A DNA stretch of 64,000 nucleotides from an uncultured Roseobacter sp. (GCA_947501635.1 CANMWT010000005.1:124001-188000); one strand, 5' to 3'. Positions 36,138 to 45,293 are shown, numbered from the stretch's first letter. Program-made: numbers and translations. Notes: generated from the letters alone by a model not told the origin.

Positions 36138-37136
36138 TCAGAGGCGGCCCATCGCCACTGCCACATCCGCCATACGTGCCGAAAAGGCCCATTCGTTGTC
36201 ATACCACGCCAGCACGCGCACGGTCCGGCCTCCTACCACCTTGGTCTGGTCAGGCGCAAAGATCGAGCTGTGTTCCGTGTGATTGAAATCGACGGAAACC
36301 TTTGCCTCGGCATCATAGGCCAACACACGCGACATCGGCCCCAGTGATGCGGCTTCGACGGCGGCATTTACCTCGTCCACGGTCACATCACGTGCGGCTT
36401 CAAACGTAAGATCAACCGCAGAGACATTTGGCGTGGGCACCCGCATGGCTGTGCCGTCCAGCTTGCCGGCAAGGTTTGGCAGCACCTCTCCCAGTGCTTT
36501 CGCCGCCCCTGTGGAGGTCGGGATCATCGCCATCGCGGCGGCGCGCGCGCGATAGAGATCGCTGTGCCGGCGGTCGAGTGTCGGCTGGTCGCCGGTGTAG
36601 GAGTGAATGGTGGTCATGATGCCACGCTCAATACCGATCGCCTCGTCCAGCACCTTGGCCAGTGGGGCCAGACAGTTGGTTGTGCAGGAACCGTTGGACA
36701 CGACGCCGTCTTTCGAGATCAGGTCGCGGTGGTTCACGCCAAAAACTACCGTGCGGTCAACGTTCTTGGCTGGCGCCGAGATCAGGACGCGTTCGGCACC
36801 GCGCGCGATGTGCCCTCTGGCCTTGTCGCCGTCATTATGCTGACCGGTACATTCCAGCACCACGTCCACACCTTCCCAGTCGAGCGCGTCGATGTCGTAG
36901 CTGGACATCATGCGGATCGGACCGCGACCCAGATCAAGGGAATTGGCCCCCGTAATGATCTCGCCGGGGAAGCGACCGTGGACGCTGTCATACTTCAAAA
37001 GATGTGCCGCGGTTTCCAGCGGGCCGGTCGCATTGACCGCCACCACATCAATGTCATTTCGTCCCGAAGAAACAATGTGGGAAAGTGTGCAACGACCGAT
37101 GCGGCCAAAACCGTTGATGCCTACTTTGATCGTCAT
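36138..37136 (-). CDS. gapB: Glyceraldehyde-3-phosphate dehydrogenase, GapB-like cofactor loop
   Basis: Second GAPDH, 332 aa. It has VGINGFGRIGR, the catalytic Cys in SNGSCTTNCLAP, the conserved His in MTTIHSYTGDQ and the C-terminal WYDNEWAFSARM. Its cofactor loop reads VNATGPLETAAHLLKYDS, with Ala where NAD enzymes carry Asp. This matches the NADP-using, gluconeogenic GapB pattern known from Bacillus. The start chosen has GGAGAAGAG upstream and is 9 codons inside the longest frame. It is first in a run with the 47-aa peptide and gap. An NADP preference and anabolic role are inferred, not shown. Confidence 0.9.
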   Translation of the reverse strand: MTIKVGINGFGRIGRCTLSHIVSSGRNDIDVVAVNATGPLETAAHLLKYDSVHGRFPGEIITGANSLDLGRGPIRMMSSYDIDALDWEGVDVVLECTGQHNDGDKARGHIARGAERVLISAPAKNVDRTVVFGVNHRDLISKDGVVSNGSCTTNCLAPLAKVLDEAIGIERGIMTTIHSYTGDQPTLDRRHSDLYRARAAAMAMIPTSTGAAKALGEVLPNLAGKLDGTAMRVPTPNVSAVDLTFEAARDVTVDEVNAAVEAASLGPMSRVLAYDAEAKVSVDFNHTEHSSIFAPDQTKVVGGRTVRVLAWYDNEWAFSARMADVAVAMGRL

Positions 37137-37291
37137 GTCACTCTTCTCCACTCTGTTCCGCATTTGCCCTGTCTATACCTTGACTGCGGCTGTCGGGGAA
37201 TGACTAAATAGGCGTGTTTTCCGTGTGTTAGCGTTAAACTTGCCGCAGCGCGGAAAAATGTTTGCGCCAACGTATACCATGGTCGACAGAT

Positions 37292-37310
37292 TGTCGCAGA
37301 ATCTGCGACA
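37292..37310. promoter_or_regulatory. Perfect palindrome in the gapB-DUF808 divergent region
   Basis: TGTCGCAGA-A-TCTGCGACA, 9-bp arms with a 1-base centre, 51 bases before the DUF808 start and 156 bases before gapB. Its form is that of an operator. No regulator gene is next to it. Confidence 0.5.
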
Positions 37311-37360
37311 GTGCGGCGCAGGCGTGCTAAGAGAGAGTCGCACAAGGAGGTAGTGATGGT

Positions 37361-38332
37361 ATGAGTGGTCTTCTCGCACTTTTGGATGACGTCGCCGGTA
37401 TTGCGAAGGTGGCCGCGGCGTCGGTTGACGACGTGGCGAGCCAAGCCGCAAAAGCCGGATCAAAGGTGGCGGGCGTTGTGATCGACGATGCTGCCGTGAC
37501 GCCAAAATACCTGACCGGATTTGAAGCCAAGCGCGAGTTGCCGATCATCTGGAAGATCACCAAGGGGTCGCTGTTTAACAAAGTGGTTGTTCTGCTGCCC
37601 GCCTTGCTGTTGTTGAATGCCTTCGCGCCATGGTTCATCACACCGCTTTTGATGCTCGGCGGCGCCTATTTGTGTTTTGAGGGCGCGGAAAAGGTGTTTC
37701 ACTGGCTCTTTCCGCATCAAGACGCCCATGTGGAAAAAGACATGGACATCGGCGATCCGGTACATCTGGAAGAAAAGCGGGTCAAAGGGGCGATCAAAAC
37801 CGACTTTATCCTATCGGCAGAGATCATGACGATCATCCTGTCCAATATCGAAGAAGGCAGTTTCTGGTTCGAGGCTGCAACGCTTGCTTTTGCCGGTATC
37901 GCCGTCACGATTTTCGTCTACGGCAGCGTCGCGCTGATCGTGAAGATGGATGATATTGGTGTCTGGCTCGCGGCGAATGGGCTGACGGGCATCACGCGCT
38001 CATTGGGACGGGGCATGGTCAAAGGCATGCCAAAACTGTTGAAGCTGCTGACAATCATCGGCACCGCAGCCATGCTGTGGGTGGGTGGGTCTATCGTCGT
38101 GCATGGGCTGGACGTGCTGGGCATGCCCTTCCTCTATGACAGTATTCACAATATCGCGGTTGCGGTCGCACATGGTTTGGAAGGAGCCGCAGGCTTTGTC
38201 GAGTGGGCCGTGACGGCCCTGCTTGACGGGATCATCGGTATTGTGTTGGGCGCAGCACTCATTCCGGTTGTAACGCGCGTTTTGGGGCCGCTGATGGACG
38301 CACTCAGCGGCCAGAAAAGCGAAAGCCACTAA
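37361..38332 (+). CDS. DUF808 (YedI-like) inner-membrane protein
   Basis: A 323-aa integral membrane protein of the DUF808 family. It starts MSGLLALLDDVAGIAKVAAASVDD, has a cytoplasmic stretch with VTPKYLTGFEAKRELPIIWKI, and then about six membrane helices (near 75-105, 150-175, 180-200, 235-260 and 265-310). A conserved loop carries HLEEKRVKGAIKTDFILSAEI. Function is unknown in the family. The start follows a GGAGG about 10 bases upstream. It is divergent from gapB and convergent with tkt. Confidence 0.88.
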   Translation: MSGLLALLDDVAGIAKVAAASVDDVASQAAKAGSKVAGVVIDDAAVTPKYLTGFEAKRELPIIWKITKGSLFNKVVVLLPALLLLNAFAPWFITPLLMLGGAYLCFEGAEKVFHWLFPHQDAHVEKDMDIGDPVHLEEKRVKGAIKTDFILSAEIMTIILSNIEEGSFWFEAATLAFAGIAVTIFVYGSVALIVKMDDIGVWLAANGLTGITRSLGRGMVKGMPKLLKLLTIIGTAAMLWVGGSIVVHGLDVLGMPFLYDSIHNIAVAVAHGLEGAAGFVEWAVTALLDGIIGIVLGAALIPVVTRVLGPLMDALSGQKSESH

Positions 38333-38396
38333 AACGTCCGGGGGCTGCGGCACGGGAGCTGGATACGCGCCCGGGCCTGCCTTTGTGTGTTTGCGT

Positions 38397-40442
38397 TCAG
38401 ACGCGTGTGGAAGGTGCCCATTTGCCACCGAGCAACTCGCGCACCTTTTCTGCCGTGGCTTCTGCGGTGATGCCGAATTCTTTGAACAGAACATCCGCCG
38501 GGGCCGATGCGCCAAAGTCATGCATACCGATGAACCCGGATTTCTCGCGCTTGCCGCGTTCGCCAAAGAGCCAGCGGTCCCATCCCAGGCGGATGCCTGC
38601 TTCGATAGCGACGCGCACGGGGCCGCCGGGCAAAACCCGCTTGCGGTAGCGTTCGTCCTGTTCCTCGAAAAGCTCCCAGCAAGGCATGGAGACCACGCGT
38701 GTCCCGATACCTTCAGCTTGAAGAATGTCGCGCGCGGCCAGAGCAACGGAGACTTCGGAGCCGGTCGCCATCAGGATGGCTTGTCGCTTGCCCTCGGCAT
38801 CTGCCAGCACATAAGCACCTTGCGCTACCATGTTCTTGGTCTTGTGTTCGGTCCGGACCGTCGGCAGGCCCTGACGGGTCAGTGACAGCACTGAAGGCGT
38901 TTTCTTGCTGCTAAGCGCGAGTTCCCAGCTTTCCGCCGTTTCGATCGTGTCAGCGGGGCGGAAGACATAGGTATTTGGCGTGGCGCGGCTGATGGCGAGA
39001 TGTTCAACCGGCTGATGTGTTGGCCCGTCTTCGCCCAGTCCTATGCTGTCGTGGGTCATGACAAAAACAGTGGGGATCTTCATCAGTGCCGCCAGCCGCA
39101 TAGACGGGCGTGCATAATCGGTAAAACACATGAAGGTGCCGCCATAGGGGCGGATGCCACCATGCAGCGCCATGCCGTTCATTGCAGCGGCCATGCCGTG
39201 CTCGCGAACCCCCCAGTAGACGTAGCGCCCACCGCGGCTGTCGAGATCAAAGACACCCAAATCCGCCGTTTTGGTATTGTTGGAACCGGTCAGATCCGCC
39301 GACCCGCCGACGGTTTCGGGCATGATCGGGTTAACGACTTCCAACACTTTTTCCGAGCTGGCGCGGGTGGCGAGCTTGGGGGCGCTTTCGGACATCTGCT
39401 TTTTGAAGGCCTTGATCGTGGCACTTAGTTTTTTGGGCGTCTCAAGGGCATATGCGCGGTTGAACGTCTCGCGTTTGCCACGCGGCATGGCGTCAAAACG
39501 TTCCTCCCAGGCTTCGCGCACAGCCTTGCCGCGCGCGCCGATAGCTTTCCAGCCAGCCTGTACTGCGTCGGGCACTTCGAAGGGGCCTGTCGTCCAGCCC
39601 CATGCAGCCTTGGCCGCGACGTTCTGCTCTTCGTTGGTCAGCGCTCCGTGACCTTTGGACGTGTCCTGCGCTGCGTGACCCAAAGCGATGTGGGTTTTGC
39701 AGGCAATCATTGTAGGTTGCTCGCTTTTCTTTGCCGCAGTCAGAGCCACGTCGATCGCAACGGGGTCGTGGCCGTCAATCTCGATGACCTCCCAACCGGC
39801 GGATCGGAAGCGCCCTACCTGATCGGTGCGGTCGGACAGGGTTACGGGTCCGTCGATGGTAATGTTGTTGTTGTCCCACAGCACGATCAGCTTGGACAAT
39901 TGGTGCCGCCCTGCGAGCGTGATGGCCTCCTGGCTCACGCCTTCCATCAGGCAGCCGTCGCCCGCGACGACATAGGTGTAGTGATCGACGATCTTCCTGC
40001 CATAGTGCGCGCGCTGGATTTCTTCGGCCATGGCAAAGCCAACGGCATTGGAAATACCTTGTCCCAAGGGGCCGGTGGTGGTCTCGATGCCTGTCGCATG
40101 GCCATATTCGGGGTGACCTGCGGTGATGGCGCCCCACTGGCGGAAGTTCTTGATTTGCTCCAGCGTCATATCTTCGTAACCGGTCAGGTGCAGCAGCGCG
40201 TACAGCAGCATCGAGCCGTGCCCTGCCGACAAAATGAACCTGTCACGGTCCGGCCAGTTCGGGCTGGTGGGATCGAAATTCAAATGCTTTTCAAACAGCA
40301 CGGTTGCAGCGTCGGCCATCCCGATGGGCATCCCAGAGTGCCCGGAGTTTGCCGCGGCAACCGCGTCGAGCGTCAGTGCCCGAATGGCGTTGGCCTTGGC
40401 CCAGTGATCGGGGTGCGCGGCTGCAAGAGCTTTAAGATCCAC
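38397..40442 (-). CDS. tkt: Transketolase
   Basis: Thiamine-diphosphate enzyme that moves two-carbon units between sugar phosphates in the pentose phosphate pathway. It shows [21 protein letters not shown] at the start, the TPP motif [13 protein letters not shown] through [43 protein letters not shown] and the C-terminal [10 protein letters not shown] region. At 681 aa it is full length. It uses a GTG start with AAAGGAAA before it. The start lies about 20 bases from a likely 6S RNA gene on the opposite strand. With gap, gapB, pgk and tpiA it makes the window rich in central carbon genes. Confidence 0.97.
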   Translation of the reverse strand: MDLKALAAAHPDHWAKANAIRALTLDAVAAANSGHSGMPIGMADAATVLFEKHLNFDPTSPNWPDRDRFILSAGHGSMLLYALLHLTGYEDMTLEQIKNFRQWGAITAGHPEYGHATGIETTTGPLGQGISNAVGFAMAEEIQRAHYGRKIVDHYTYVVAGDGCLMEGVSQEAITLAGRHQLSKLIVLWDNNNITIDGPVTLSDRTDQVGRFRSAGWEVIEIDGHDPVAIDVALTAAKKSEQPTMIACKTHIALGHAAQDTSKGHGALTNEEQNVAAKAAWGWTTGPFEVPDAVQAGWKAIGARGKAVREAWEERFDAMPRGKRETFNRAYALETPKKLSATIKAFKKQMSESAPKLATRASSEKVLEVVNPIMPETVGGSADLTGSNNTKTADLGVFDLDSRGGRYVYWGVREHGMAAAMNGMALHGGIRPYGGTFMCFTDYARPSMRLAALMKIPTVFVMTHDSIGLGEDGPTHQPVEHLAISRATPNTYVFRPADTIETAESWELALSSKKTPSVLSLTRQGLPTVRTEHKTKNMVAQGAYVLADAEGKRQAILMATGSEVSVALAARDILQAEGIGTRVVSMPCWELFEEQDERYRKRVLPGGPVRVAIEAGIRLGWDRWLFGERGKREKSGFIGMHDFGASAPADVLFKEFGITAEATAEKVRELLGGKWAPSTRV

Positions 40443-40461
40443 GAAAATTTCCTTTGTTGGC

Positions 40462-40648
40462 TGAAGGCCGCCTCGGGGGGCCTTTTGGTGTTTGGCAGGG
40501 GCTTTACCCGGCGCTCAATATCAGCCCGCCCGCAAAGATCAAGAGGATGTGGGCGGGCAGGTCGCCCGGCAACTTGAAGAGACCCGCGCAAGTGGTTGAT
40601 GCCGCTCAAAAGCATGTTTGTTGAACCGCTGCGATCGGAGTAGGCTCT
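40462..40648 (+). ncRNA. ssrS: Candidate 6S RNA, ends approximate
   Basis: This 277-base gap has no convincing ORF but has 6S-like structure. A closing stem pairs GCC-N2-CTC (40467-40474) with GAG-N2-GGC (40638-40645). Inside, the left strand GGTGTTTGG then GGGGCTTTACCC resembles the 5' bubble of E. coli 6S. A strong apical stem pairs GCCCGCCC with GGGCGGGC, and the right strand ends AACCGCTGCGATCGGAG, like the E. coli CTGCGGCGGCATCTCGGAG end. 6S genes commonly lie next to zapA, as here. The comparison was made by eye from memory, so strand and ends remain uncertain. Confidence 0.5.
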
Positions 40649-40718
40649 GGGCGATGACAGTCGATTCGCCGCGCAGAATGCGCAATGCGAGCGACAGTCT
40701 ACCGGCATTGAGGTGGGC

Positions 40719-41213
40719 ATGAGTGACAGCATAGAAGAATTGAGCAGCCGCATTCTGGCTGCGATGGACCGCGTAGCACAGCGCGTGGATGCTTTGGGGG
40801 GTAGCGATCCGTCGGCAGTGGACGCGCTGAAACAGGCGTTGGAAGCGGAGCAGCAGGTCAATGCGGAACTCACCGATCGCGTGCGTGCATTGGAAGAACG
40901 GCAGGAACAGGCAATCAGCGCGCTGGAAGCGAAAGCCTCCGAGGCGACGGAGCGGGTGGCTGCGTTGGATACGGAGTTGCAGCAACTGCGCAGGGCCAAT
41001 GGATCATTGACCGATGCTTGCGTGGCCTTGCGTGAAGCGAATGCCGCCGGCGTCGGCGAGCCGCATCTTATCAACAAATCGATGATGGCCGAGCTGGAAG
41101 CCATCAGAGCCATGCGCAGCGCGGAGATGGCCGAGGCGCAGGAGATCATTTCAGCCTTGACGCCGTTGCTCACAGCAAGCGCAACCGCGCAGGGTGCAGA
41201 GGAGGCGCACTGA
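40719..41213 (+). CDS. zauP: Coiled-coil protein upstream of zapA, ZauP-like
   Basis: A 164-aa soluble protein dominated by a coiled coil (about residues 5-110: VDALKQALEAEQQVNAEL, ALEERQEQAISALEAK). It has a short conserved-looking helix after it (INKSMMAELEAIRAMR) and a small-residue tail. Its stop codon overlaps the zapA start by 1 base (TGATG), so the two are co-translated. In Caulobacter a coiled-coil protein encoded directly upstream of zapA, ZauP, binds ZapA and tightens the Z-ring. The symbol is assigned from that position and architecture, not from a motif. Confidence 0.65.
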   Translation: MSDSIEELSSRILAAMDRVAQRVDALGGSDPSAVDALKQALEAEQQVNAELTDRVRALEERQEQAISALEAKASEATERVAALDTELQQLRRANGSLTDACVALREANAAGVGEPHLINKSMMAELEAIRAMRSAEMAEAQEIISALTPLLTASATAQGAEEAH

Positions 41214-41602
41214 TGCCCGAAGTCAGAGTATCTATCGGTGGTCGCGATTTTGACGTGGCCTGTCAGGAGGGCGAGGAGCATTACCTGCGCACCGCGGCCA
41301 AGCTTCTGGACGACGAAGCGCGCGTTTTGACTGAACAGGCCGGCCGTATGCCAGAAGCACGCATGTTGCTGATGGCGGGGCTGATGCTCGCCGACAAAAC
41401 CGCAAGTGTCGAAGACCGGTCCGCTGAAATTCAGGCGCAACTGGATGAGCGCGAGGCGGAGTTGTCCGCGCTCAGGGCATCGCAGGCCGAACCAGAAAAG
41501 GTAGAGGTGCCTGTCGTTCCCCAATCTGTGACGGACACGCTCGCGGAACTTGCCGCGCGGGCAGAGGCTCTGGCGGCCTCGGTCGAAGAAAAGACTTCTT
41601 GA
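41213..41602 (+). CDS. zapA: Cell division protein ZapA
   Basis: Z-ring-associated protein that bundles FtsZ filaments. The N-terminal ZapA fold is clear: PEVRVSIGGRDFDVACQEGEEHYLRTAAKLLDDEA. It is followed by a helical stretch, MLLMAGLMLADKTA, and a Glu-rich coiled coil (about 60-85). The last 35 residues (PEKVEVPVVPQSVTDTL onwards) form an extension found in alphaproteobacterial members. At 129 aa it is somewhat longer than E. coli ZapA. It is coupled to the upstream zauP-like gene and ends at a bidirectional terminator shared with the grxD operon. Confidence 0.92.
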   Translation: MPEVRVSIGGRDFDVACQEGEEHYLRTAAKLLDDEARVLTEQAGRMPEARMLLMAGLMLADKTASVEDRSAEIQAQLDEREAELSALRASQAEPEKVEVPVVPQSVTDTLAELAARAEALAASVEEKTS

Positions 41603-41603
41603 T

Positions 41604-41639
41604 AAAAAAACGCGCGGCCCAACCGCCGCGCGCTTTTTC
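41604..41639. terminator. Bidirectional rho-independent terminator between zapA and grxD
   Basis: 8-bp stem (CGCGCGGC with GCCGCGCG), a 6-base loop, an A7 run on the left and a T5 run on the right, between convergent genes. Confidence 0.9.
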
Positions 41640-41658
41640 TTGTCACCAAAAGGTGATG

Positions 41659-42021
41659 TCAGCCGTTTGCTTCACGGATTTTGTCGGCGGCCTCTTTGTC
41701 AAACCCGACGCCATTTTCTTCGAACAGCGTATCAAGTTCGCCCGACAAGGTCATTTCAGTGATGATATCGCATCCGCCCACGAACTCGCCCTTGACGTAA
41801 AGCTGTGGAATTGTGGGCCAGTCGGAATAATCCTTGATCCCCTGGCGCACGTTTTCGTCCGCCAGCACATTAACGTCGGTAAAGTCGACGCCCATGTAGT
41901 TCAAGACGCCGGCCACACGGCTTGAGAATCCGCATTGCGGCATGCTCTTGGTGCCTTTCATGTAAAGCACCACGTCATTGGCTTTAACGGTTTCATCGAT
42001 CATGGCTTTTGCATCGGTCAT
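41659..42021 (-). CDS. grxD: Monothiol glutaredoxin, CGFS type (Grx4-like)
   Basis: Carries or transfers [2Fe-2S] clusters and partners BolA proteins. It has the CGFS active site ([13 protein letters not shown]), the glutathione-binding Lys in [25 protein letters not shown] and a normal 120-aa length. A longer frame is open upstream, but this ATG follows the stop of the upstream gene by four bases. The operon order is bolA, a 100-aa unknown, grxD. A BolA-Grx4 pairing in one operon supports a role in Fe-S or iron regulation. Confidence 0.95.
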   Translation of the reverse strand: MTDAKAMIDETVKANDVVLYMKGTKSMPQCGFSSRVAGVLNYMGVDFTDVNVLADENVRQGIKDYSDWPTIPQLYVKGEFVGGCDIITEMTLSGELDTLFEENGVGFDKEAADKIREANG

Positions 42022-42025
42022 TGGT

Positions 42026-42328
42026 TCAGGACCCTTTTTTGTTGTAGGCGCGATGGAACCGCGCGGCATAGGTTTCGTCATCTGGCAGCGCATCCACGCT
42101 GGTTTCGGCATGTTCCAAAAAGCTGCCGACGCGGCCTTTTGGAGCAAAAAAGGTGTTTACGCGCTCGAGCGAGGCGTTTCGGCGATTGGCCGCCTGTACA
42201 ACGGACATATCCACTGCCTCAAGACCAAGCGGTGTTTCTTCGGTGTGGCGCTGTTGCGGCTGGCGTGAAGCCAGCGGACGCCGCGGCCCGCTTTTGAAAG
42301 GATATGTCAGCCAGCCCCAGAGGGTCAT
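42026..42328 (-). CDS. Unknown 100-aa protein in the bolA-grxD operon
   Basis: A 100-aa basic, mostly soluble protein lying between bolA and grxD with spacings of 5 and 4 bases, so it is certainly part of that operon if real. It starts [18 protein letters not shown] and has a middle helix-like part, [23 protein letters not shown]. It ends with an acidic then basic stretch, [22 protein letters not shown]. There is no signal peptide or cysteine. No family is recognised. The tight packing with two Fe-S-linked proteins suggests a related role, which is inference only. Confidence 0.7.
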   Translation of the reverse strand: MTLWGWLTYPFKSGPRRPLASRQPQQRHTEETPLGLEAVDMSVVQAANRRNASLERVNTFFAPKGRVGSFLEHAETSVDALPDDETYAARFHRAYNKKGS

Positions 42329-42333
42329 CTGCG

Positions 42334-42570
42334 TCAGTCCGGCGCGCGGGTTGTCAGGGCCAGGGCGTGCAACTCGCCGTTCGAGCCGTCCATTTTGCCC
42401 TTAAGGGCGGCATAGACCGCACGTTGCTGTTGCACCCGGTTTTTGCCACGAAAGCTTTCGTCAACAACCATCGCCGCCATATGCACGCCGTCGCTGCCAT
42501 CTACCTGAATTTGGGCGTCAGGAAAGGACTGGCGCAACAACTCTTCTATTTCATTCGCTTGCATCGGCAT
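42334..42570 (-). CDS. bolA: BolA family protein
   Basis: Small class II KH-like protein that binds monothiol glutaredoxins through a shared [2Fe-2S] cluster. The BolA pattern is seen as IEELLRQSFPDAQIQVDGSD, then HMAAMVVDESFRGKNRVQQQRAVYAAL and the end GELHALALTTRAP. The conserved C-terminal His in ELHALAL is present. At 78 aa it is BolA2-like in size. Two neighbouring ATGs could start it; the first has AAGAGGG upstream. It heads the operon with the unknown 100-aa protein and the CGFS glutaredoxin. Confidence 0.93.
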   Translation of the reverse strand: MPMQANEIEELLRQSFPDAQIQVDGSDGVHMAAMVVDESFRGKNRVQQQRAVYAALKGKMDGSNGELHALALTTRAPD

Positions 42571-42731
42571 CAGAAAGGCCCTCTTGATTAGTGCTGTAGA
42601 TGTAGTCGGACAGTATCGCGGTAACAAGATGTGAATTTATCTAAGTGGCGGTGTCAAACAGACTGTAGGCCGCCAGCAAATGCGGCTACAAGCATGCACA
42701 GCACATGGACTTTACATGCGAAGGGGAGAGC

Positions 42732-43700
42732 ATGGAAGCTTTTGACAACGCGCCGGAGCAGGCGCTGGCCTGGCACGAAGCGGGACGTGGCGCGGTTCTG
42801 GCTACAGTCATCGAGACCTGGGGCTCCGCGCCGCGTCGCGTTGGTGCGCAACTGGTGATCTCGGGCGATGGCGAGATGCAGGGTTCTGTCTCTGGCGGAT
42901 GTGTCGAGGGCGCGGTTGTTCTGGAGGCGACGGATGCTTTGGAGAAAGGCGAGCCGCGCGTACTGGAATACGGTGTGAGCGATGGAGATGCCTTTGCGGT
43001 CGGGTTGGCGTGCGGAGGTACGATCCGTGTGCTGGTGGAACCCGTGGGGCCCGTGCTGCCGGCTGATCTGTTGCGCGCGTTGATCGAGGCCCGCGCGGCC
43101 CGCAAGCCTGTGGCCTATGAGGTGCGCCTGTCCACCGGCGCGCGCCAGCTGGTATCTGAAGGCTATCCGCAGCGCTTTGCGATGGACCGGTCGGGGTTCG
43201 AAGAAGACGGTGATCTATTCGTCGCGGTCCATAACCCGCCGTTGCGTCTTTTGGTGGTGGGGGCGGTACATATTGCGCAGGCTTTGGTGCCGATGGCGCG
43301 GATCGCGGGCTATGATCCGGTTATCATCGACCCGCGTGGCGCTTTCGGGTCGGAAGCACGTTTTCCCGGCGAGCGGATCGTGGCGGACTGGCCGGACGAG
43401 GCGGTCGCGCAGGTCGGGCTGGATACGCGCACTGCACTGGTTTTGCTGACGCATGATCCGAAACTGGATGATCCTGCCTTGCATCTGGCTTTGAACGCGC
43501 CCTGTTTCTATATTGGCGCGCTCGGCTCCAGACGGACCCACGCCTCGCGGGTTGCACGGCTGGAAGAGGCAGGGTTCAGCCACGAACAGATCGCGCGCAT
43601 TCATGGACCAATCGGTTTGGATATCGGCGCTGCTGGCCCCCCGGAGATCGCGGTATCCATCCTGGCGGAAATGACACAACGCCTGCGGAAAGGCGCATGA
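42732..43700 (+). CDS. XdhC/CoxI-family maturation protein
   Basis: Predicted chaperone that handles the molybdenum cofactor for insertion into a molybdenum hydroxylase. It has an N-terminal XdhC/CoxI domain (residues 5-75: RGAVLATVIETWGSAPRRVGAQLVI, VSGGCVEGAVV) and a C-terminal Rossmann-like XdhC-C domain (from about 175: LLVVGAVHIAQALVPMARIAGYDPVIIDPRG). The start at 42732 follows GGGGAG; an ATG nine codons earlier is possible. Its stop overlaps the next gene by 4 bases. It leads a run of cofactor and coxSLM genes, so CoxL is its likely client. Confidence 0.9.
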   Translation: MEAFDNAPEQALAWHEAGRGAVLATVIETWGSAPRRVGAQLVISGDGEMQGSVSGGCVEGAVVLEATDALEKGEPRVLEYGVSDGDAFAVGLACGGTIRVLVEPVGPVLPADLLRALIEARAARKPVAYEVRLSTGARQLVSEGYPQRFAMDRSGFEEDGDLFVAVHNPPLRLLVVGAVHIAQALVPMARIAGYDPVIIDPRGAFGSEARFPGERIVADWPDEAVAQVGLDTRTALVLLTHDPKLDDPALHLALNAPCFYIGALGSRRTHASRVARLEEAGFSHEQIARIHGPIGLDIGAAGPPEIAVSILAEMTQRLRKGA

Positions 43701-44701
43701 AGTTCGGCCTGGTTGACCCCGCACGGGCGGTGGGTGCGATCCTTGCGCATTCCGTCCGGCTGCACAGTGGCGTGCGGCTGCGCAAGGGGCGCAGCCTGAC
43801 GCAAGAGGATGTGGATGCTCTGCGCGCCAGCGGACTGAACGAGGTTACGGTTGCGCGGCTAGAGGCAGAAGATGTGCATGAGGATGCGGCGGCCACTGCT
43901 TTGGCCGCAGCCTTTGTACCCGACCCTGAAGCACAGGGGCTGACCTGTACCACCGCTTTTACCGGACGCGTCAATCTGCTTGCGACCGGTCCGGGTATTG
44001 TGGAGCTGGACGTTGCTGCCATCGAGGCGGTCAACCGCATCCACCCGATGATCACGATTGCCACGGTGCCTGCGTTTCAGCAGATGGCTGAGGGCGGGAT
44101 GGTGGCCACGATCAAGATGATCTCATACGGCGTGCCTGCTGAGGCGTTGGAGAAGGCCTGCGCGCTGGCGCGCGCGGCGGTTCAGCTGAAGCGGCCCACG
44201 CTGCGCAGCGTTGGGCTTATCATCAGCGACATCGAGGGCGGGGCAGGCGACAAGGGTTGGCAGGCCAGCGCGGATCGTGTGGCCGCATTCGGACTGGAGA
44301 TGGCGCCGCCTGTGCTGGTGCCGCATCGGGTGGACACCATCGCGGAAGCCCTTGCCGCTTCTGCGTTTGACCTCACGCTGATCCTGACAGGTTCAGCCAC
44401 ATCTGACATTGACGATGTCGCCCCCTCTGCCGTGCGTGCGGCGGGCGGAACTGTAAGCCGCTTTGGCATGCCGGTTGATCCGGGCAACCTGTTGTTTTGT
44501 GCCACCTTGAACGGACGGCCCGTGATCGGGCTGCCCGGATGCGCGCGCGCGCCAGCCCTGAACGGAGCGGATTGGGTCATGGGGAGGATCATCTGCGGCA
44601 TAGACGTGAGTGATGCAGACATATCTGCCATGGGGGTCGGGGGGCTCTTGAAAGAGATACCCTCGCGACCACACCCGCGGCGCAAGCAAAAGCCGGTCTG
44701 A
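43697..44701 (+). CDS. Molybdopterin-binding (MoeA/MocA-like) cofactor protein
   Basis: A 334-aa cytoplasmic protein with a MoCF-type molybdopterin-binding domain in its second half ([19 protein letters not shown], then [21 protein letters not shown] and [22 protein letters not shown]). The first half ([22 protein letters not shown]) is of the kind seen with cox and xdh operons. It is co-translated with the XdhC-like gene (ATGA overlap). It probably works in cofactor completion, such as cytosine addition or sulfuration, for CoxL; the exact step is not clear from sequence. Confidence 0.85.
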   Translation: MKFGLVDPARAVGAILAHSVRLHSGVRLRKGRSLTQEDVDALRASGLNEVTVARLEAEDVHEDAAATALAAAFVPDPEAQGLTCTTAFTGRVNLLATGPGIVELDVAAIEAVNRIHPMITIATVPAFQQMAEGGMVATIKMISYGVPAEALEKACALARAAVQLKRPTLRSVGLIISDIEGGAGDKGWQASADRVAAFGLEMAPPVLVPHRVDTIAEALAASAFDLTLILTGSATSDIDDVAPSAVRAAGGTVSRFGMPVDPGNLLFCATLNGRPVIGLPGCARAPALNGADWVMGRIICGIDVSDADISAMGVGGLLKEIPSRPHPRRKQKPV

Positions 44702-44807
44702 TCCGCCTCTTGGCAATTTCTTTGCTAAGGCAATGAAATTAGTGGTTCTCATCTGGGTTGTGCCATGCTTAACTCCGGTCAAAGAACAAACCATCAGGGA
44801 GGAAGCC

Positions 44808-45293
44808 ATGACACAGGTCTCAATGACTGTGAACGGCAAAGCCGCGTCCGGCGAGGTCGAAGGACGCACACTTTTGTCGTCGTTTTTGCGTGAAAATTTG
44901 CATCTGACGGGAACGCATGTGGGTTGTGATACCAGCCAGTGTGGGGCCTGTGTGGTGCATGTGAATGGCGAAGCCGTCAAAGCCTGCACGATTCTGGCAG
45001 CGGAAGCCGCAGGAGCCGAAGTCACCACGATCGAGGGGATGGCCAATGCGGATGGGTCACTTAGTGTATTGCAACAATCCTTTCAGGACCATCATGGCCT
45101 GCAATGCGGTTTCTGCACGCCGGGGATGGTCATGTCCGCCGCAGCGCTGTTGAAAGAAAACCCCAAGCCGACGGAGGCTGAAGTTCGGGACTATCTTGAG
45201 GGTAACATCTGTCGTTGCACGGGGTACCACAACATCGTCAAAGCAATCATGGCCGCTTCTGGTCAGGAGGTGGCGGCGGTCGCGGCTGAATAG
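44808..45293 (+). CDS. coxS: Carbon monoxide dehydrogenase small subunit, [2Fe-2S]
   Basis: Iron-sulfur subunit of an aerobic CO dehydrogenase-like molybdenum hydroxylase. It has two [2Fe-2S] sites: the plant-ferredoxin type, [16 protein letters not shown], and the helical type, [12 protein letters not shown] with [13 protein letters not shown]. All eight Cys ligands are present. At 161 aa it is full length. The start has AGGGAGGAAG upstream. Order coxS, coxL, coxM is that of form II operons, while form I uses M-S-L. A 195-base gap with a repeat lies before coxL. Confidence 0.95.
   Translation: MTQVSMTVNGKAASGEVEGRTLLSSFLRENLHLTGTHVGCDTSQCGACVVHVNGEAVKACTILAAEAAGAEVTTIEGMANADGSLSVLQQSFQDHHGLQCGFCTPGMVMSAAALLKENPKPTEAEVRDYLEGNICRCTGYHNIVKAIMAASGQEVAAVAAE

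Noticed and set aside
40504-40600. A minus-strand peptide-like stretch (FKLPGDLPAHILLIF) in the tkt-zapA gap
   Set aside because: It looks protein-like, but the frame is closed by a stop about 30 codons before its end and has no start codon. The region fits a structured RNA better.
40373-41524. A 383-codon minus-strand frame opposite zauP and zapA
   Set aside because: It is Ser/Ala/Arg-rich antisense of two well-supported overlapping genes.
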